From assembly GCA_028023455.1 (NCBI GenBank), contig JAQFVV010000152.1, positions 2,606,001 to 2,670,000 of the forward strand: a stretch of DNA of 64,000 bases. Direction: 5' to 3'. This DNA comes from Epiperipatus broadwayi. Its lineage: Eukaryota > Onychophora > Udeonychophora > Euonychophora > Peripatidae. This document shows positions 1 through 12,169 of this stretch, piece by piece (position 1 is the first letter of the stretch; each line of letters opens with the position of its first letter). A program made the translations under genes and the position numbers. The notes beneath the pieces were generated by a model that was not told where the DNA came from, searched no databases, and saw nothing but the letters and a program-made list of their open reading frames with translations.

Positions 1-1400
1 TTTGACCTCAATGACGTAAATATTTAAATTTTGTAATAACGTAAATTTTTTTTTTTTTTTTAATTGGCATTATTAATTTCATTAATCCCGGTTTTTCGTT
101 TTAAACTACTGGATAATGATATTGCTTAGGTACGTTTTGTACATTCTTATTTCGTATGATAATAATTTCATTTAAAATTTATGTATAGATCGCTTAGTCA
201 AACTGTAAAAGGTGGTAAATAAAGCATTGTGTAAAAGTAGTAAAGTGCATAGATGATTTAGTATTATATGATAGATCACTTAGCCAAATTAAATTATATT
301 TGGAATTAAACATTTGATTCATTGGAAAGCTTTAAATTGATTGCTGAAATTTAAAAGACCTAGGCAAGATCGTGTAATTTACCTTCACCCATTTCTCTAA
401 AGCTATTTCCGTTTGCTTAAGAATTCTCACTTTTTTTTTTTACTTAACGTAATCATTCTACTGTTATAAGCAAATGCATTGTTGGTTTATCCCATTAGTA
501 TTTCGTATACCAAATGCACAAGATTTTTTTTGAAATTTTGCATTTATTGTATTTGATGTACAGTAAATAAATAATCAGAGAAAATGATATGAAGCGTTCA
601 CGTTAAGACAATTGTAAAATATAAATAATTTTATTGTATGACTACATTTTCCTAATACATATTAAAATGTATTATATAATTAGATCGACCTCCTAAAATT
701 TTTAATAAAAACTTTAGTACAAAAAAATATTTCAAATTCTTTTACGCATGTAAGAGATAATGCATTATAAACTGGAGGTTATTTATGCTAGCTGCGATTG
801 TACTACTTCCGTCTAATCGTAGATTTTAATATCACGCAATATTTAATGAGTTGTGGACTCTAAAGCTAAAAATTCATGGATTGCAGCAGCGCGGCTCTAA
901 CATTTATGGTACTCGGTGTCTGAGTCACAAACTATTCATTATTTTTTTTATTATAGAAGATGGGTTAGAAGTTTAATATTAATATGACTCAAGCTCAGAG
1001 TAATCACTAACAATGCAATTAATCATCTAGAGTGAATACTGCATTGTGGATTGCAATATGGGTAATCAAAATTATAATGACTTGATAGCAGGGATAAACA
1101 AATTAGATTTTTATCCAGTTACACCGCAGTACAACAAAATGTTTATACAACCATAAATATTAATCTAGTCTGCTTTTAAATTCTGTCAATTGACTACAAT
1201 ATCGTAGTCATTTTAAATCATCTCTGTAACTTGTTACACAATGTGTTTACTTGTGAATTAATATAAACACAGGCACGTAAAGTACGATTAATGTTTATTT
1301 ATTAACAAATATTAAAATGCATATTTATACTATATATAACGTTATACGTTTTCCTGCTACTCTAATAATGTATTATAAACTTTAAATTATAACTTAAATT
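1..1400. other. AT-rich non-coding DNA with many CpGs
   Basis: No gene is recognisable. CpG dinucleotides are clearly more frequent here than in most of the window, for example around 780-910. Positions about 205-285 resemble one arm of the foldback element at 8481-8730, sharing 'aataaagcattgt' and 'aaagtg', so a decayed copy of that family lies here. The rest is unassigned. Confidence 0.5.
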
Positions 1401-4400
1401 GTAATTAAGATTCATAATTTGTTTCCAGTTTCACATCAGCTAACTTGAACTTGCATTGTGCATAATATTTTGAAATTTATTGTTTATAAAGGTTTATAAC
1501 TTTAGTTATATTGATTCTGTATTACTTGACAATATCAGTAATGCATTGTTATGAAGCTTAAGACATGAAGTTTAAAACTTCAATCTATTATATCCTAATG
1601 TAACATGATTGTAAAACAAGCTATAATGTATTCGTGTATATATCTATAAATGGATTACAATTGTGTGTGCTTATTTTTAAATGGGATATGTAGTGTGTAT
1701 TTATAATATCAGAGCAAAATACTATTATTAATAAACAACAATATATCTTTTTAAAGAGGAAAAAGGAAGAGGTGATTACAGTATTATTAATAAAGATGAG
1801 TTAATGTATTCACACACGCAAATAATAGAGAATACCTATTTTATTAGATTAACAAAGAATGTTGAGCACACATAACTAGCTACATAATCAAGGTGTGTTG
1901 TTAATTAGGTAATCATAACAGGAATTTGTCAATTTGTGGAGTTTGAGCTCTTTCAGAAGAACAATAAGAGCAAAAGGGATATAAACCCAAGAGTGTATTC
2001 AAAGTAGCTAATTCTTGACTGTATCAGGCTATTCTTAGAGACTCCCACCTCTGGAAGTACCAAAGCAGGTTAAGGCAAAATATACAAGTCACATCTACCC
2101 TGTTTATGTATACCGTATGGATTTTATTAATATATGTGTAAATAATTTATATAAATCATTTTCTATATCTTTAAAGGATCTGTTTAAGTAATCCCATGTC
2201 TATCTTGCTCATTTTAGTTATTTAGTATTTTGCTCCTACTCTAACTTGTGTCTCCCAACCAGTAAAAGTAAATAGACCTGTTTGCAACTGATCAGCTCAC
2301 ACCTGGACATAGAAAAATCTATCTTAATATTTCATTGAGATATTTTATGATCCTGTTATAGCCTTAGTATTGTAATTGCTTATTAATATAAACTATTATT
2401 TGTTGCATTTTAGACATATTCTAGCCTAAATTACTCATTACTTCTTTATCCTATGTGTGATTTGGCATAGTGTTAAAATGGTGGATTCTGAAGACCAAGG
2501 CCTGCGAAGTGTTTGATCATCTTATTAAGTTTTGAGTAATTTTATGTGTTTTAAATTATTTTTGATCGTGATCAAGTAAAATATTTTGTGGACACTTTAT
2601 TTAATAGGTATATATATCTAAATATTTTATTTTCTCTATTAACCTTATAACTTTAGAATTACCATTCATTATCTTAAATACATGTAAACAATATCAAATG
2701 TAATTCTAAACAAAAATTAATCAACCCATTACATATACTTTAAACTGCACTAGTAAATCTATTAATCAATATCAAATATAATAAATAATTTGCATTTATT
2801 AGATAATACACATCCTATTTTCCATGCAAGTAAAAAAAAAAAAAAATCTCATATGTAATATATGACTCATTTTTTTACATATTGCATTTTAAACTGATTT
2901 TCCCCCCTACTTATTTAAGGGATTTATTATGGTAGTAGAGTGGATTCCAGATCAAAATTTAACTGTTATTTCCAGGGCTCAGGCATTATCTGACCTCCTG
3001 AGCAACAAATGATCTTGATTCTTATTTTTTATTACTTCATTTAATACATTAAAATTCGAATAAATTTATTATTTATAATATCTAATCTGTGATTTCTAAT
3101 TGCTTTTTTTTTTTAAAAATTTTCACCTGAAGCACATGTTTGCCATAATTATTACAAATTTCCTGAAATTTGTCAATTTTATAATTCTTTGTTTTCTTAA
3201 TCAATTTTTAATTTTAATTTATATAAAATTTAAAATGGAATCACCCACCCAATATAAATAAAATCAGTAAAAAGAACATTATAATTTGAAGAGATTGATA
3301 AGTAAAGATTTATAAAATTATAAAAACTGGGAGCTTATCATTGATTTGATAATGAAGTCTCATTTTAGTAAAACATTGCATAATGTACATGATACTATGA
3401 AATGAACATTTTTCTATATTTATGAAAGATTTGTTTTTATACATTTTCCAAAAATATTTTCTCTAATCTATTCAGGGACTACGAGTCATCTATAATGAGA
3501 ATAAAATTCTTTTTTTTTTTTGTTAATATTATTTTAACTTTCGATTCAAAAGTGCCTGAGGTTTTGAATCCAAACATTTTTTTATATTTAGTTATAAAGG
3601 TCTGACACTAGGTCAAATAATCATATATTTAAATGATATCAGTTTTATGTCAATCATGTTTGCCAAAGGATAAAATATGTCTACATTCAATATAAAGGTG
3701 AAATTACTGGCTTATGATCAGACTCATAAAAATATACTAGCAAATTGACTTGTATATTATATTTTGTAGCTATTTTTTAAATGAAACATATTAACTTTAA
3801 GTATTATAAAAATAAAATAAAACTGGCTTCTGAATATATGAATGAATTTCTGATATTTACTGAAAATAGTCAATATCCAGAAACTAGTGGTGATATCATT
3901 TAGTGTTGATTGATTACACAAACTTGCAATATTTGACTTTGGAATGATGCAAAATTTTATTTTCTAAATTACATTTTTTTCTTTCTGACATAATTTATCA
4001 GATGTAAGAGATTCAGAATGTCTCCTTTCACTCATTTCATCTGCTCATGTTGAATCAAATTTACTAATTGTCTAAATAGTTTTTCATTTTTATGAAGTTT
4101 TTTGGAAGATTTGCATCTTTTTTCTAATGATATTTTTTTAAGTCAAACTTCCTTTCTTTTAATATCTTTTTCACATCTTCTAACATGATTTAAATAGAAG
4201 TAGAAATCTCAGCTACCACTAAATTTATATGTTGCTTTATTTCTGGAGTCTAAATATTTTATGATAGAATTCTTTCAATCACCTTTGCTTAAAACAATTT
4301 TTCTCATACCACGTATAGTCTATTTATTTAGCATATGGATATAAACAGTTTAGCTATTAACAAGATATAAAGAAACCTGTAGAGATTCCAACCAGAAAAT

Positions 4401-6111
4401 AAATTCATTAGTAGCTTTATTAAATCCTTCAATCCTGCTACTATAACCATAAATCCAATAGTCATTAACTATTTAGTTTATAATTTGTATTACCCACATT
4501 TTAAAAGATCTGAATTCCATTTATTAAACAAATAAACACAACAATGATGGATTGTCTTGAAATTGTTCATGAGACTCAAGTTGGTATAGGAAGTTCAAAT
4601 CCAATAGACTTTATCATTAAATCTAGAAAAATAAATTTATTTGGAATCTCTTTTTTTAACAATATAATTCTTTGATTGTAAATTCTTGATTGAATGTCCA
4701 AAAAGGACATCTTGATTTGAGTCAAGTTTTACATAGTGAAACTATATTTTTAGTTATTGAGAAATCAGACATGCTTAAATTTTTTATACATTTTCTGTGA
4801 ACCAATTTCTTTTCTGATATATAGTTATTGAAAAAGTATGAAAATGGAAAGGAGTAGTCTTAAGTGAGCCAGTGATATTTTTCATGATAATATTTAATTG
4901 AGTATCCAGAAGTGTATTGTGAAAACTTTCTTTCCAAATATTCCACCAGTAGAATTTATTAATGATAGGGAAGCTGTCTATAAAGTACTTGCAACACAAT
5001 TCCAAGTAATGCCAGCCAGTTTTCCAAAGAAATAATTTTCATCTAACCTAATATAAATGAAGAAAATAAGTTAGCCAATGATCCAAGATCACTCCTGAAT
5101 AGCATGTGTTAGAGTCATATTTCAGACAACTATTGCAAAAGGTTATATTCAAATTGTGAGATGATTTCTTGTTATTTAGATGAAAAATTGAATACAGAGT
5201 CTTCATTGGATTAGGAATAAGATCCATTTCCAATTTTTTATACCATTATTGAGAGATTTTTCATATATCAGGAAAGGATTTCTTTTTAGAAGTCAAAGCA
5301 ATATCTTCAGCATAAATATATTTCCTGCCTTCTGTCCCTAGAAGATCACTGATTAATATATTTAAAAAAGTAGATGGGAGATTTGTGGCAGTTTATTCTA
5401 TAAAATTTTGTATTTACTATGGTGATCATTTAGTGTCACTTGAATTTTTCTATTGGAGAGCATTTTGCCAAGAAAATTAATGATTTCTCTACATTTAAGA
5501 ATTTCAGAAACTTTTAGAATATTATTTTTCCAAGAAGAATCATAAGCTGAGATTTTGAAAGATTTTTCAATATGAGTTGTTAAAGATAAAACTTATTTAC
5601 AATAACTTCTTTTTCCCAAACCAGTTTGCTCTACAGATAATTGATTGTTGTGCATTGGTAAAATTCTCGTTAAAATGTTCTTTCAAAAAAGTTTATAGGG
5701 AATACATAATAATGATATTGGTTGATAATTTTCTAGATCATTGTGGCTTTGTTTGTTTTTAAGATTTTATTTGCCAAATTTTTGGAATACTTTGAGTATA
5801 AATAATGTTATAGAATAATTCTGACAATCATGCTCTAGCTTTAGATTCTAAATTTTTAGAAACTCTGGAAATATATTATCTGTTTCTAGGGGGCTTTTTC
5901 TAATTTAAGGCAGTCAAAGAGAAAGTTTGATTTCACCAAAGTCTACAGATTTTATCAGATTTTTTTATAGCAGCATTGAGGCATGTTTGAAATTCTGCTC
6001 ATTTTATCAATATTGGGTTTAGAAGTTTTGTATATAAGATTGTCTACCTGATTAGCAGTCACCGTAATGGCTCTTTAATGGTACTTTTAAATCCCCTAAG
6101 CTTTTGTAGAA
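1401..6111. other. AT-rich intergenic or intronic DNA, no gene seen
   Basis: Only short open frames occur, none with a recognisable domain. They match what random AT-rich sequence yields. Homopolymer runs are common, for example A-runs near 2830 and T-runs near 3510. A short piece at about 2033-2085 resembles one at about 49371-49420 (shared 'cctctgga' and 'agcagg' context), so it belongs to an old dispersed repeat. Nothing else could be assigned. Confidence 0.5.
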
Positions 6112-6120
6112 GAGCCTATG

Positions 6121-7092
6121 CCTATGACTAGATTAAAATAGGCAAAACTCTCTCCATACAGTAGTACCACTCTAAGCAAGACAGAGTAATCAATGGATGC
6201 CAGAAGGCTTGTGCATAAAATCCCTATCTAGTGCCTACTCATCCAATATCCCCAAACTAGTTTCTTGCTTATGGCCTTCGTCAGTGAGGAGCTTTGGGTC
6301 TGAGAGCACTGCACCTAGATCTTAGGATCTAATGCAACCCTCCAGCAGCCACCTTTTAATTCTACATAACTACTAAACTATGAGAATAAAATTGAAAACA
6401 CAAAGATGTTTTCAATTGAAGGCCATAAGCCAGAAACTAGTTTGGGGATATTGGATGAGTAGGCACTAGATAGGGATTTTATGCACAAGCCTTCTGGCAT
6501 CCATTGATTACTCTGTCTTTCTTAGAGTGGCACTACTGTATGGAGAGAGTTTTGCCTATTTTAATAACAGTTATGAGCAAGCATGGAAGATAGTGATCAT
6601 GTGATGTTTTAAGGTTTAATACCAATCCTGCCTTATAGGAAGGTGGTGGCTATGGTTGTAAAAGAGTCAAATACATCAAAATGTATGGGTGCTGAACTGA
6701 GTTCAGACCCATATGACTATTTGAGCTATTGAGCTTAGATTGAAAATATCTGTGTGTTTTCAATTTTATTCTCGTAGTTTAGTAGTTATGTAGAGTTAAA
6801 AGATGACTGCTGGAGGTTTGCATTAGATCCTAAGATCTAGGTGCAGTGCTCTCAGATCCAAGGCTCCTCACTGACGAAGGCCATAAGCCAGAAACCAGGC
6901 TGGGGATATTGGATGAGTAGGCACTAGATAGGTATTTTATGCACAAGCCTTCTGGCATCCATTGATTACTCTGTCTTGCTTAGAGTGGCACTACTGTATG
7001 GAGAGAGTTTTGCCTATTTTAACAACAGCTATGAGCAAGCATGGAAGATAGTGATCGTGTGATGTTTTAAGGTTTAATACCTATGACTAGAT
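6121..7092 (+). mobile_element. Composite SINE-like insertion with inverted 5' segment
   Basis: The block is flanked by the same 13 bases, cctatgactagat, at 6121-6133 and 7080-7092, which look like target site duplications. Inside, 6134-6400 is the reverse complement of a segment repeated forward at about 6415-6624 and again at about 6755-7079. Both forward copies end in 'aaggtttaata', giving a tandem unit near 455 bp (6625-7079). Long duplications plus an inverted front part fit LINE-machinery retroposition with twin priming. Worn pieces of the same family are seen near 8745-8920, 52930-53020 and 63330-63400. No protein is encoded. Confidence 0.65.
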
Positions 7093-8480
7093 CTTGTAAA
7101 GTTTTGTTTTTCCATGATCTTTCTCCACATTAATTTTCTTGCATTATCTGAAGATTTATTTCAGCAATTTTCAGATCTTGATAATAGACACAAATTGACT
7201 ATAAAGAGCACTGCTAGATTTATTCCAATCTGAAATGAATTGCTTATGATATTTCACAAGTGATAGATTTTCTGGAAATTGTTATTAAGAGTTTGGTAAA
7301 CCTATCATAGAAAGGCAAAATTGGATTCTATTAATATTTTGTTCAATATATTCTGTGAATTGATTCCTGCTAGCTTTTGTTAAATTCTATTTCAGAAAAG
7401 GATAGCTTTCAGATTTGATTTATTATGGCTATGGGAAAATGATCTAATACTAGTAGTATTTTTATCATAACAATACAAAAATCAGGAATTGCTTATGTTC
7501 CCATCTGCCTGATTAGAATGTTTTTTCTTTTTTTAATATTGTAAAGTAAATGCATGTTGTTTAACTCCATTTATTCTACAAGTTGACAACCTATTTGATC
7601 CTTATTTCCATAATTTTAAGAGCTACTATGAGAACTGAAATCTATAAATATAGATGTGGGAAGATCTGGAAGCAAATGGTAAAACCAATTTATATTAAGA
7701 GAAGGAGTTATAAACATTGCATACATAAAAATTATCTATCCAAATGATGATTGCAATATCATTTAATTATAATTTTATGAAAAATATAATGAAACTGTTG
7801 TTAAAATATCAATTTTAAAACTTATCAAAATTTATAATTTATAAACAAATACAAAATTACTAATTCAAGAAATGTTTACAGTACTTGATTTTTTTTAAAA
7901 ATAAAATTCCAATTTGTTGTTGAGGTGCTATCTACTGCGATGCCATCCTCGCCAGATAAATATCTTAATGATTATTAAACTTTAATCAAAGATTAATATA
8001 TTTATTATTATTAAATACACTTGCCTGGAAGAACTAATTCCATATATTTTTAATATATTTAGAAATGCTATACTTGCTGGCTTTATCAAAGAAATAATTT
8101 TTAATGTTAGTTGTATGATTCATAATAATTTTGTAATTTGAATGGATGTACTAGCATTTTAATGGTCAATGTGATAAGCTGTTACAATTTTTTTTAACAT
8201 TAAAAACATGAAATAACAGATAAAAACATGCCTTATTTTTCTCTTTCTTTAAATTTTTTAGTCAAAACAATAAAATATGTTTAATAATTTATTGTAAATT
8301 TAAACATGCAAAAGTTAAATAGATTTTGAGATTAATCCTTATTCATATATATCCAGGCTAATTATTGGCTTATGGTTTTTATTAGTGAGCAGTTTTGAAT
8401 CTAATATATCTGGATTTTTGAATCCAATGTATCTTTCATTATGTATAATAACTACTATTTCCTATTGCATTGTCAAATGT
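7093..8480. other. AT-rich DNA, no gene seen
   Basis: No coding signal, RNA gene or clear repeat was recognised in this interval. Confidence 0.45.
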
Positions 8481-8730
8481 ATACAATATAATAATCAATT
8501 GACGACACACTTTATTACTTTTACAATGCTTTATTATCCACCCTTTCCTTCAGCTTCTTCAGAACCTCATATCTTCTAATCTCATTGTAAACAGTTACAG
8601 TGAGATTAGGAGATATAAGGTTCTGAAGAAGATTGCTGGGGCAATCAAAACTGTTAACTGAAGGAAAGGGTAGATAATAAAGCATTGTAAAAGTAATAAA
8701 GTGTGTCATCAATTGATTATTATATGGTAT
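8481..8730. repeat. Foldback (hairpin) element, about 250 bp
   Basis: Positions 8481-8590 and 8596-8730 are imperfect reverse complements separated by only a few bases. The right arm carries roughly 22 extra bases near 8630-8652. Because of the palindrome, two short overlapping open frames on opposite strands encode nearly the same peptide; neither looks real. A related single arm is visible near 205-285. It is probably a non-autonomous DNA transposon or collapsed inverted dimer, without protein. Confidence 0.75.
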
Positions 8731-8744
8731 CTTTCATTACTGTG

Positions 8745-8925
8745 TACAAAGGCTATAAGTTAGAAACTAGTCTATGAATATGGATAGGACAACATTGAAT
8801 AGGCATTATCAATAGCAATTATTGATTACTCACATTTGCAATAGAGTTAGCTCCTGAAAATTTACTGCATAAGTTAGGGGGGGGTGAAATGTTTTAAGGT
8901 TTTAATGACGTGAGATTTTTAAAAA
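8745..8925 (+). repeat. Degenerate fragment of the 6.1-kb SINE-like family
   Basis: The order of motifs ('aggctataagttagaaac', then 'attgattactc', then 'gttttaaggtttt') follows the forward copies at 6415-7079 with many substitutions. This is an old copy with no coding content. Confidence 0.5.
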
Positions 8926-9085
8926 ATATATTTTAATATATCTCTAGGAAGTTATGTTTGCCCAAAATTCTAAATAGATAGTAGAATATCATTTAAATGT
9001 TATTTACTTAATTGATACAGTCATTATTGGAGAAATAGGACTAGTTTTTTTTTTTTTTTACATAATTTACATTAGTAATCTAGAT

Positions 9086-10715
9086 CAGTGGTCTTCAACC
9101 CCCGGTCTGCGGACTGGCACCAGGCCGGAGAAGTTTTCTGCCAGTCCACACTAGACTGATAATAAAGTTTGTAATAATAAAAATAATATTTTAAACTTTT
9201 AATTAATATAAACAATTTTTATTTATTTTTTCATCGCATTTTTACCCGATTAAAAAAAAAGAAACTGAATGAAAACAAAATCTAATCATTTAATACATAA
9301 ATTTGTTTTTCTATTTATCACAGTTGTTTATGGGGGGTGGGGTTAGAATTAAATTTTTTATTATTTTTCTAAAAAAATTCAAAATTAAAAAAAAAGTTTT
9401 TTATTATACAAACTCTGGTTGTCTTTTGATAACCAATCATGGCTGCTTGTCGGTATTGTTTATGTGTTAAAACAATAAAATGTAATGTTACCGGGCCACG
9501 ATTTTAAAAATACGGTGACTTTTTTTGATCTCTTAAATTTTTTCTACTCTGTCTTTTAATATTTCATTTTTAGTGGGTTTTTTTTTTTTGGCTATATGGT
9601 GATTTTTTTTTATTTGGCTTTAACTTTAATTTTTTAAATCAATTTCTATTACCTTTTTTTAAAAAAATAACTTCTGTCTCTAACTTTTACAAAGTATTTC
9701 TCAATACATCCCCACCCCAAAATAAAGTAAGATCAAAACTTTTGACTTTTTCAAGTTTCAGGGGTTTTTTTTACTGCCATTTTTTTTTTGGCCTATAAGG
9801 CGATATCTTTTTTGCCTTTATTTGTATATCGCTGATATACTAAAACTTTTATTTTTAAAGCCAATTTTTATTACCTTTTTTAAAAAATAAAAACAAACCA
9901 AAAATAACTTTTGTCTCAGTGAAGACAAAGTATTTCTCAACCCATTCCCCCCAAAAAAATTAAAATAAGATCTTTTTTTGGCTTTAACTTTTATTTTTGA
10001 AATCAATTTTTATCACCTTTTTAAAAAAAGAAAGACAACCAAAAAATTTCTGTCTCTAACTTTTACAAAGTATTTCTCAACCCCCCCCCCCTCCCAAATT
10101 AAAATAATGTCAAAACTTTTGACTTTTTCAAGTTTCATTTTTTTTTTTTTTATTATTTAAAAATATGCCCACTTTTTTTGGCCTATAAGGTGATATTTTT
10201 TTTGGCTTTATTTGTATACCACTAATATACTAAAACTTATTTTTAAAATCAATTTCTGTTACCTTTTTTAAAAAATAAAAACAAACAAAAAATAACTTTG
10301 GTCTCTATCTTTTGTCTCAGTGAAGACAAAGTATTTCTCAACCCCCCCCCCCCAGAAAAAAAAATTAAAATAAGATCAAAACTTTTGACTTTTGCAACAT
10401 TCAGGTGAATAACATTTTATTCTTGCATGTTTTAACAATAAAATAATATATGTAGAAATGCAAGCACATTAATGAGAATGATTGTTATTGTACTGTTTCG
10501 CAACTCGAGAAAGAGTGTTCAGCATGGGAAGGTAAGCAAACACCATTACAATACACAATAACTAATGTGCTGTTTTGGTCAGTTATAACAATTATGCTCA
10601 AAAAGGCTAAGCAGGTTACATTTTTAAGAAATTTTATCTGTAAACTTCTGCCAGTCCACGAAATCTTATCCTTATTTTTGCTAGTCCGCAGGTGTAAAAA
10701 GATTGAAGACCACTG
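9086..10715. mobile_element. Non-autonomous hAT-type DNA transposon, 1.63 kb
   Basis: The termini are inverted repeats: CAGTGGTCTTCAACC at 9086 and its near complement ending CACTG at 10715. The flanking 8-mers are atctagat (9078-9085) and atctagac (10716-10723), an 8-bp target duplication with one mismatch. CAG/CTG termini with 8-bp duplications are typical of the hAT superfamily. Subterminal 'gtctgcgg' and 'agtccgcag' motifs repeat near both ends. No transposase frame remains; a 90-codon minus-strand frame near the right end reads only terminal non-coding DNA. The interior is a degenerate tandem array (see 9590-10385). Confidence 0.85.
9590..10385 (+). repeat. Tandem repeat inside the hAT element, unit about 200 bp
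   Basis: Four imperfect copies begin near 9590, 9790, 9975 (lacking its first part) and 10180. Shared landmarks in order are 'ggcctataaggcgat', 'ggctttaactttt', 'caaagtatttctcaaccc' followed by a C-run, and 'caaaacttttgac'. The C-runs differ in length between copies. No coding content is apparent. Confidence 0.75.
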
Positions 10716-10780
10716 ATCTAGACCATCCCAATTATTATTTAATAAAATGTTGCACATTTGAAGTTAAAATGTATTTTATT

Positions 10781-10899
10781 CTATTTAAAAGGTAATAAAC
10801 CCTTCCTCACTAGCGCTGTATATAATATTAAATCAACAACATCGTTGATTTAATATTACGTATTATGCTAGTGATGAAGATTTATTATCTTCTAAATAG
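10781..10899. repeat. Small palindromic element, 119 bp
   Basis: Arms at about 10781-10838 and 10843-10899 are reverse complements with a core of only a few bases. The sequence 'ggcgctagtgaggaagt' at 11198-11214 resembles one arm, linking the family to DNA just ahead of the LINE tail at 11215. Confidence 0.7.
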
Positions 10900-11162
10900 A
10901 AATAAAACTGATGCTATGCTAATAAAATTCACTGTTTATTACACAGTTTAACATCTTCTAATATTAGCATGAAGTAAATTATAATATTTCATATGACTTA
11001 GTACGTTTATCAATAGACATGGATGTAAAATGAATGATTTAATATATTCATGCCCATTTCAAGACACTTAAGATTGGTCTATATAAGTGTAAGGTTTGAA
11101 AATACAACAATCATTCTTATTTTCTCAAAGTCTTTATCTTGTGGCTGGAACTAGAATATCTT
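10900..11162. other. Short AT-rich spacer with LINE-tail-like motif
   Basis: The interval contains 'gctaataaaattcactg' near 10916, also present at 11312-11328 after the LINE fragment. It is probably 3'-end debris of the same repeat. No gene. Confidence 0.4.
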
Positions 11163-11345
11163 CGTATTTAACATCATTAATTTAATATTATATATGGCGC
11201 TAGTGAGGAAGTATTCTCTGGGCATAACAGCTGAGAGATTCATGACTCCGAATAAGGAAAAGTCACAGTGCATTGCATTGCATCCAAATAGAATTACAAC
11301 CTGAAACTGTGCTAATAAAATTCATTGATTATTACATACTTTATT
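11163..11345 (+). mobile_element. 3' end fragment of jockey/CR1-like LINE
   Basis: From about 11215, 'tctgggcataacagctgag' and the following bases match the extreme 3' part of the plus-strand LINE at 20409-21745 (near 21618) and the minus copy at 58366-59675. It is a 5'-truncated copy, typical of LINEs. An arm of the 10781 palindrome family precedes it at about 11163-11214. Confidence 0.55.
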
Positions 11346-11463
11346 TTATTGTTGACAATAGGGCAGATAGCCTTCAGGCCCATGAATATATATATAAAAA
11401 TACCACCAACCATTTTTTTCACTTTTTCAACTGTAGTATAATTTTGCCTTTTTTTTTTATGGA

Positions 11464-11560
11464 TAATAACTGAAACACAGGCTTATTCTATACCTGTGTC
11501 TATATATGTAATATATAAGGTAGTGTTATTAGATAGAGTGGAGAGTGATGGATTATGGAT
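11464..11560 (+). repeat. Fragment of the dispersed 29/33/47-kb repeat family
   Basis: The imperfect palindrome 'acacaggc...cctgtgt' followed by 'ctatatatgtaat' and a short stretch resembling 'agagtggagagtg' matches segments at 33110-33332 in the 5' LTR. This is a partial copy. Confidence 0.5.
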
Positions 11561-12012
11561 AATGTAAATGACTTAAGGGTTGGTTGATTGTTTATGATCT
11601 GTATATGTATGATTATGATATTGGACTTGAATTAGTTTGCTTAGTTCTAAGTGGATAATAATTTGTATTACATTTATTCAAGCTGCATGTTTTTCATATG
11701 CAAAAGATGCTCATAAAATATATCTAATTTTAATAGAATATTCTGTTATATGCTAAACCTAGTGTAAGTATTTAATTATTAAATGATTGAGTCACTGAAA
11801 GAAAAATTTGAGGATTAAATATGTCCAATTCTCAAATATAATAATATATATTTATATGTATATTTGTACCTGTGAAGAAGCCTCTTGAACAGTGATCTAT
11901 CCACTAAACTAAAGAAATTAATTGAAGAAATAGTAAGTTATTGTGTAAAGTATTAACTATTATTATTTATATGTAATATTCCTATATAAGATTGATTTTC
12001 TCTTCATTTGTA

Positions 12013-12166
12013 TTTGTAATTCAAATTTGCATACATTTGTTTGTATGTGTTATGAAGTGATTCTTTTTTATAACCTAAAGCTTTACTAAAAGTCCAACCA
12101 GCTTTGCGTTATAAAGAAGAAAGAACCACTTTGTTACACATATGAACAAACATATGCAAATTAAAA
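12013..12166. repeat. Foldback element, about 155 bp
   Basis: About 12013-12084 and 12100-12166 are imperfect reverse complements ('aatttgcatac...' against '...atatgcaaatt'). The spacer of about 15 bases includes 'agtccaacca'. There is no coding potential; it is a probable MITE. Confidence 0.65.
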
Positions 12167-12169
12167 TTT

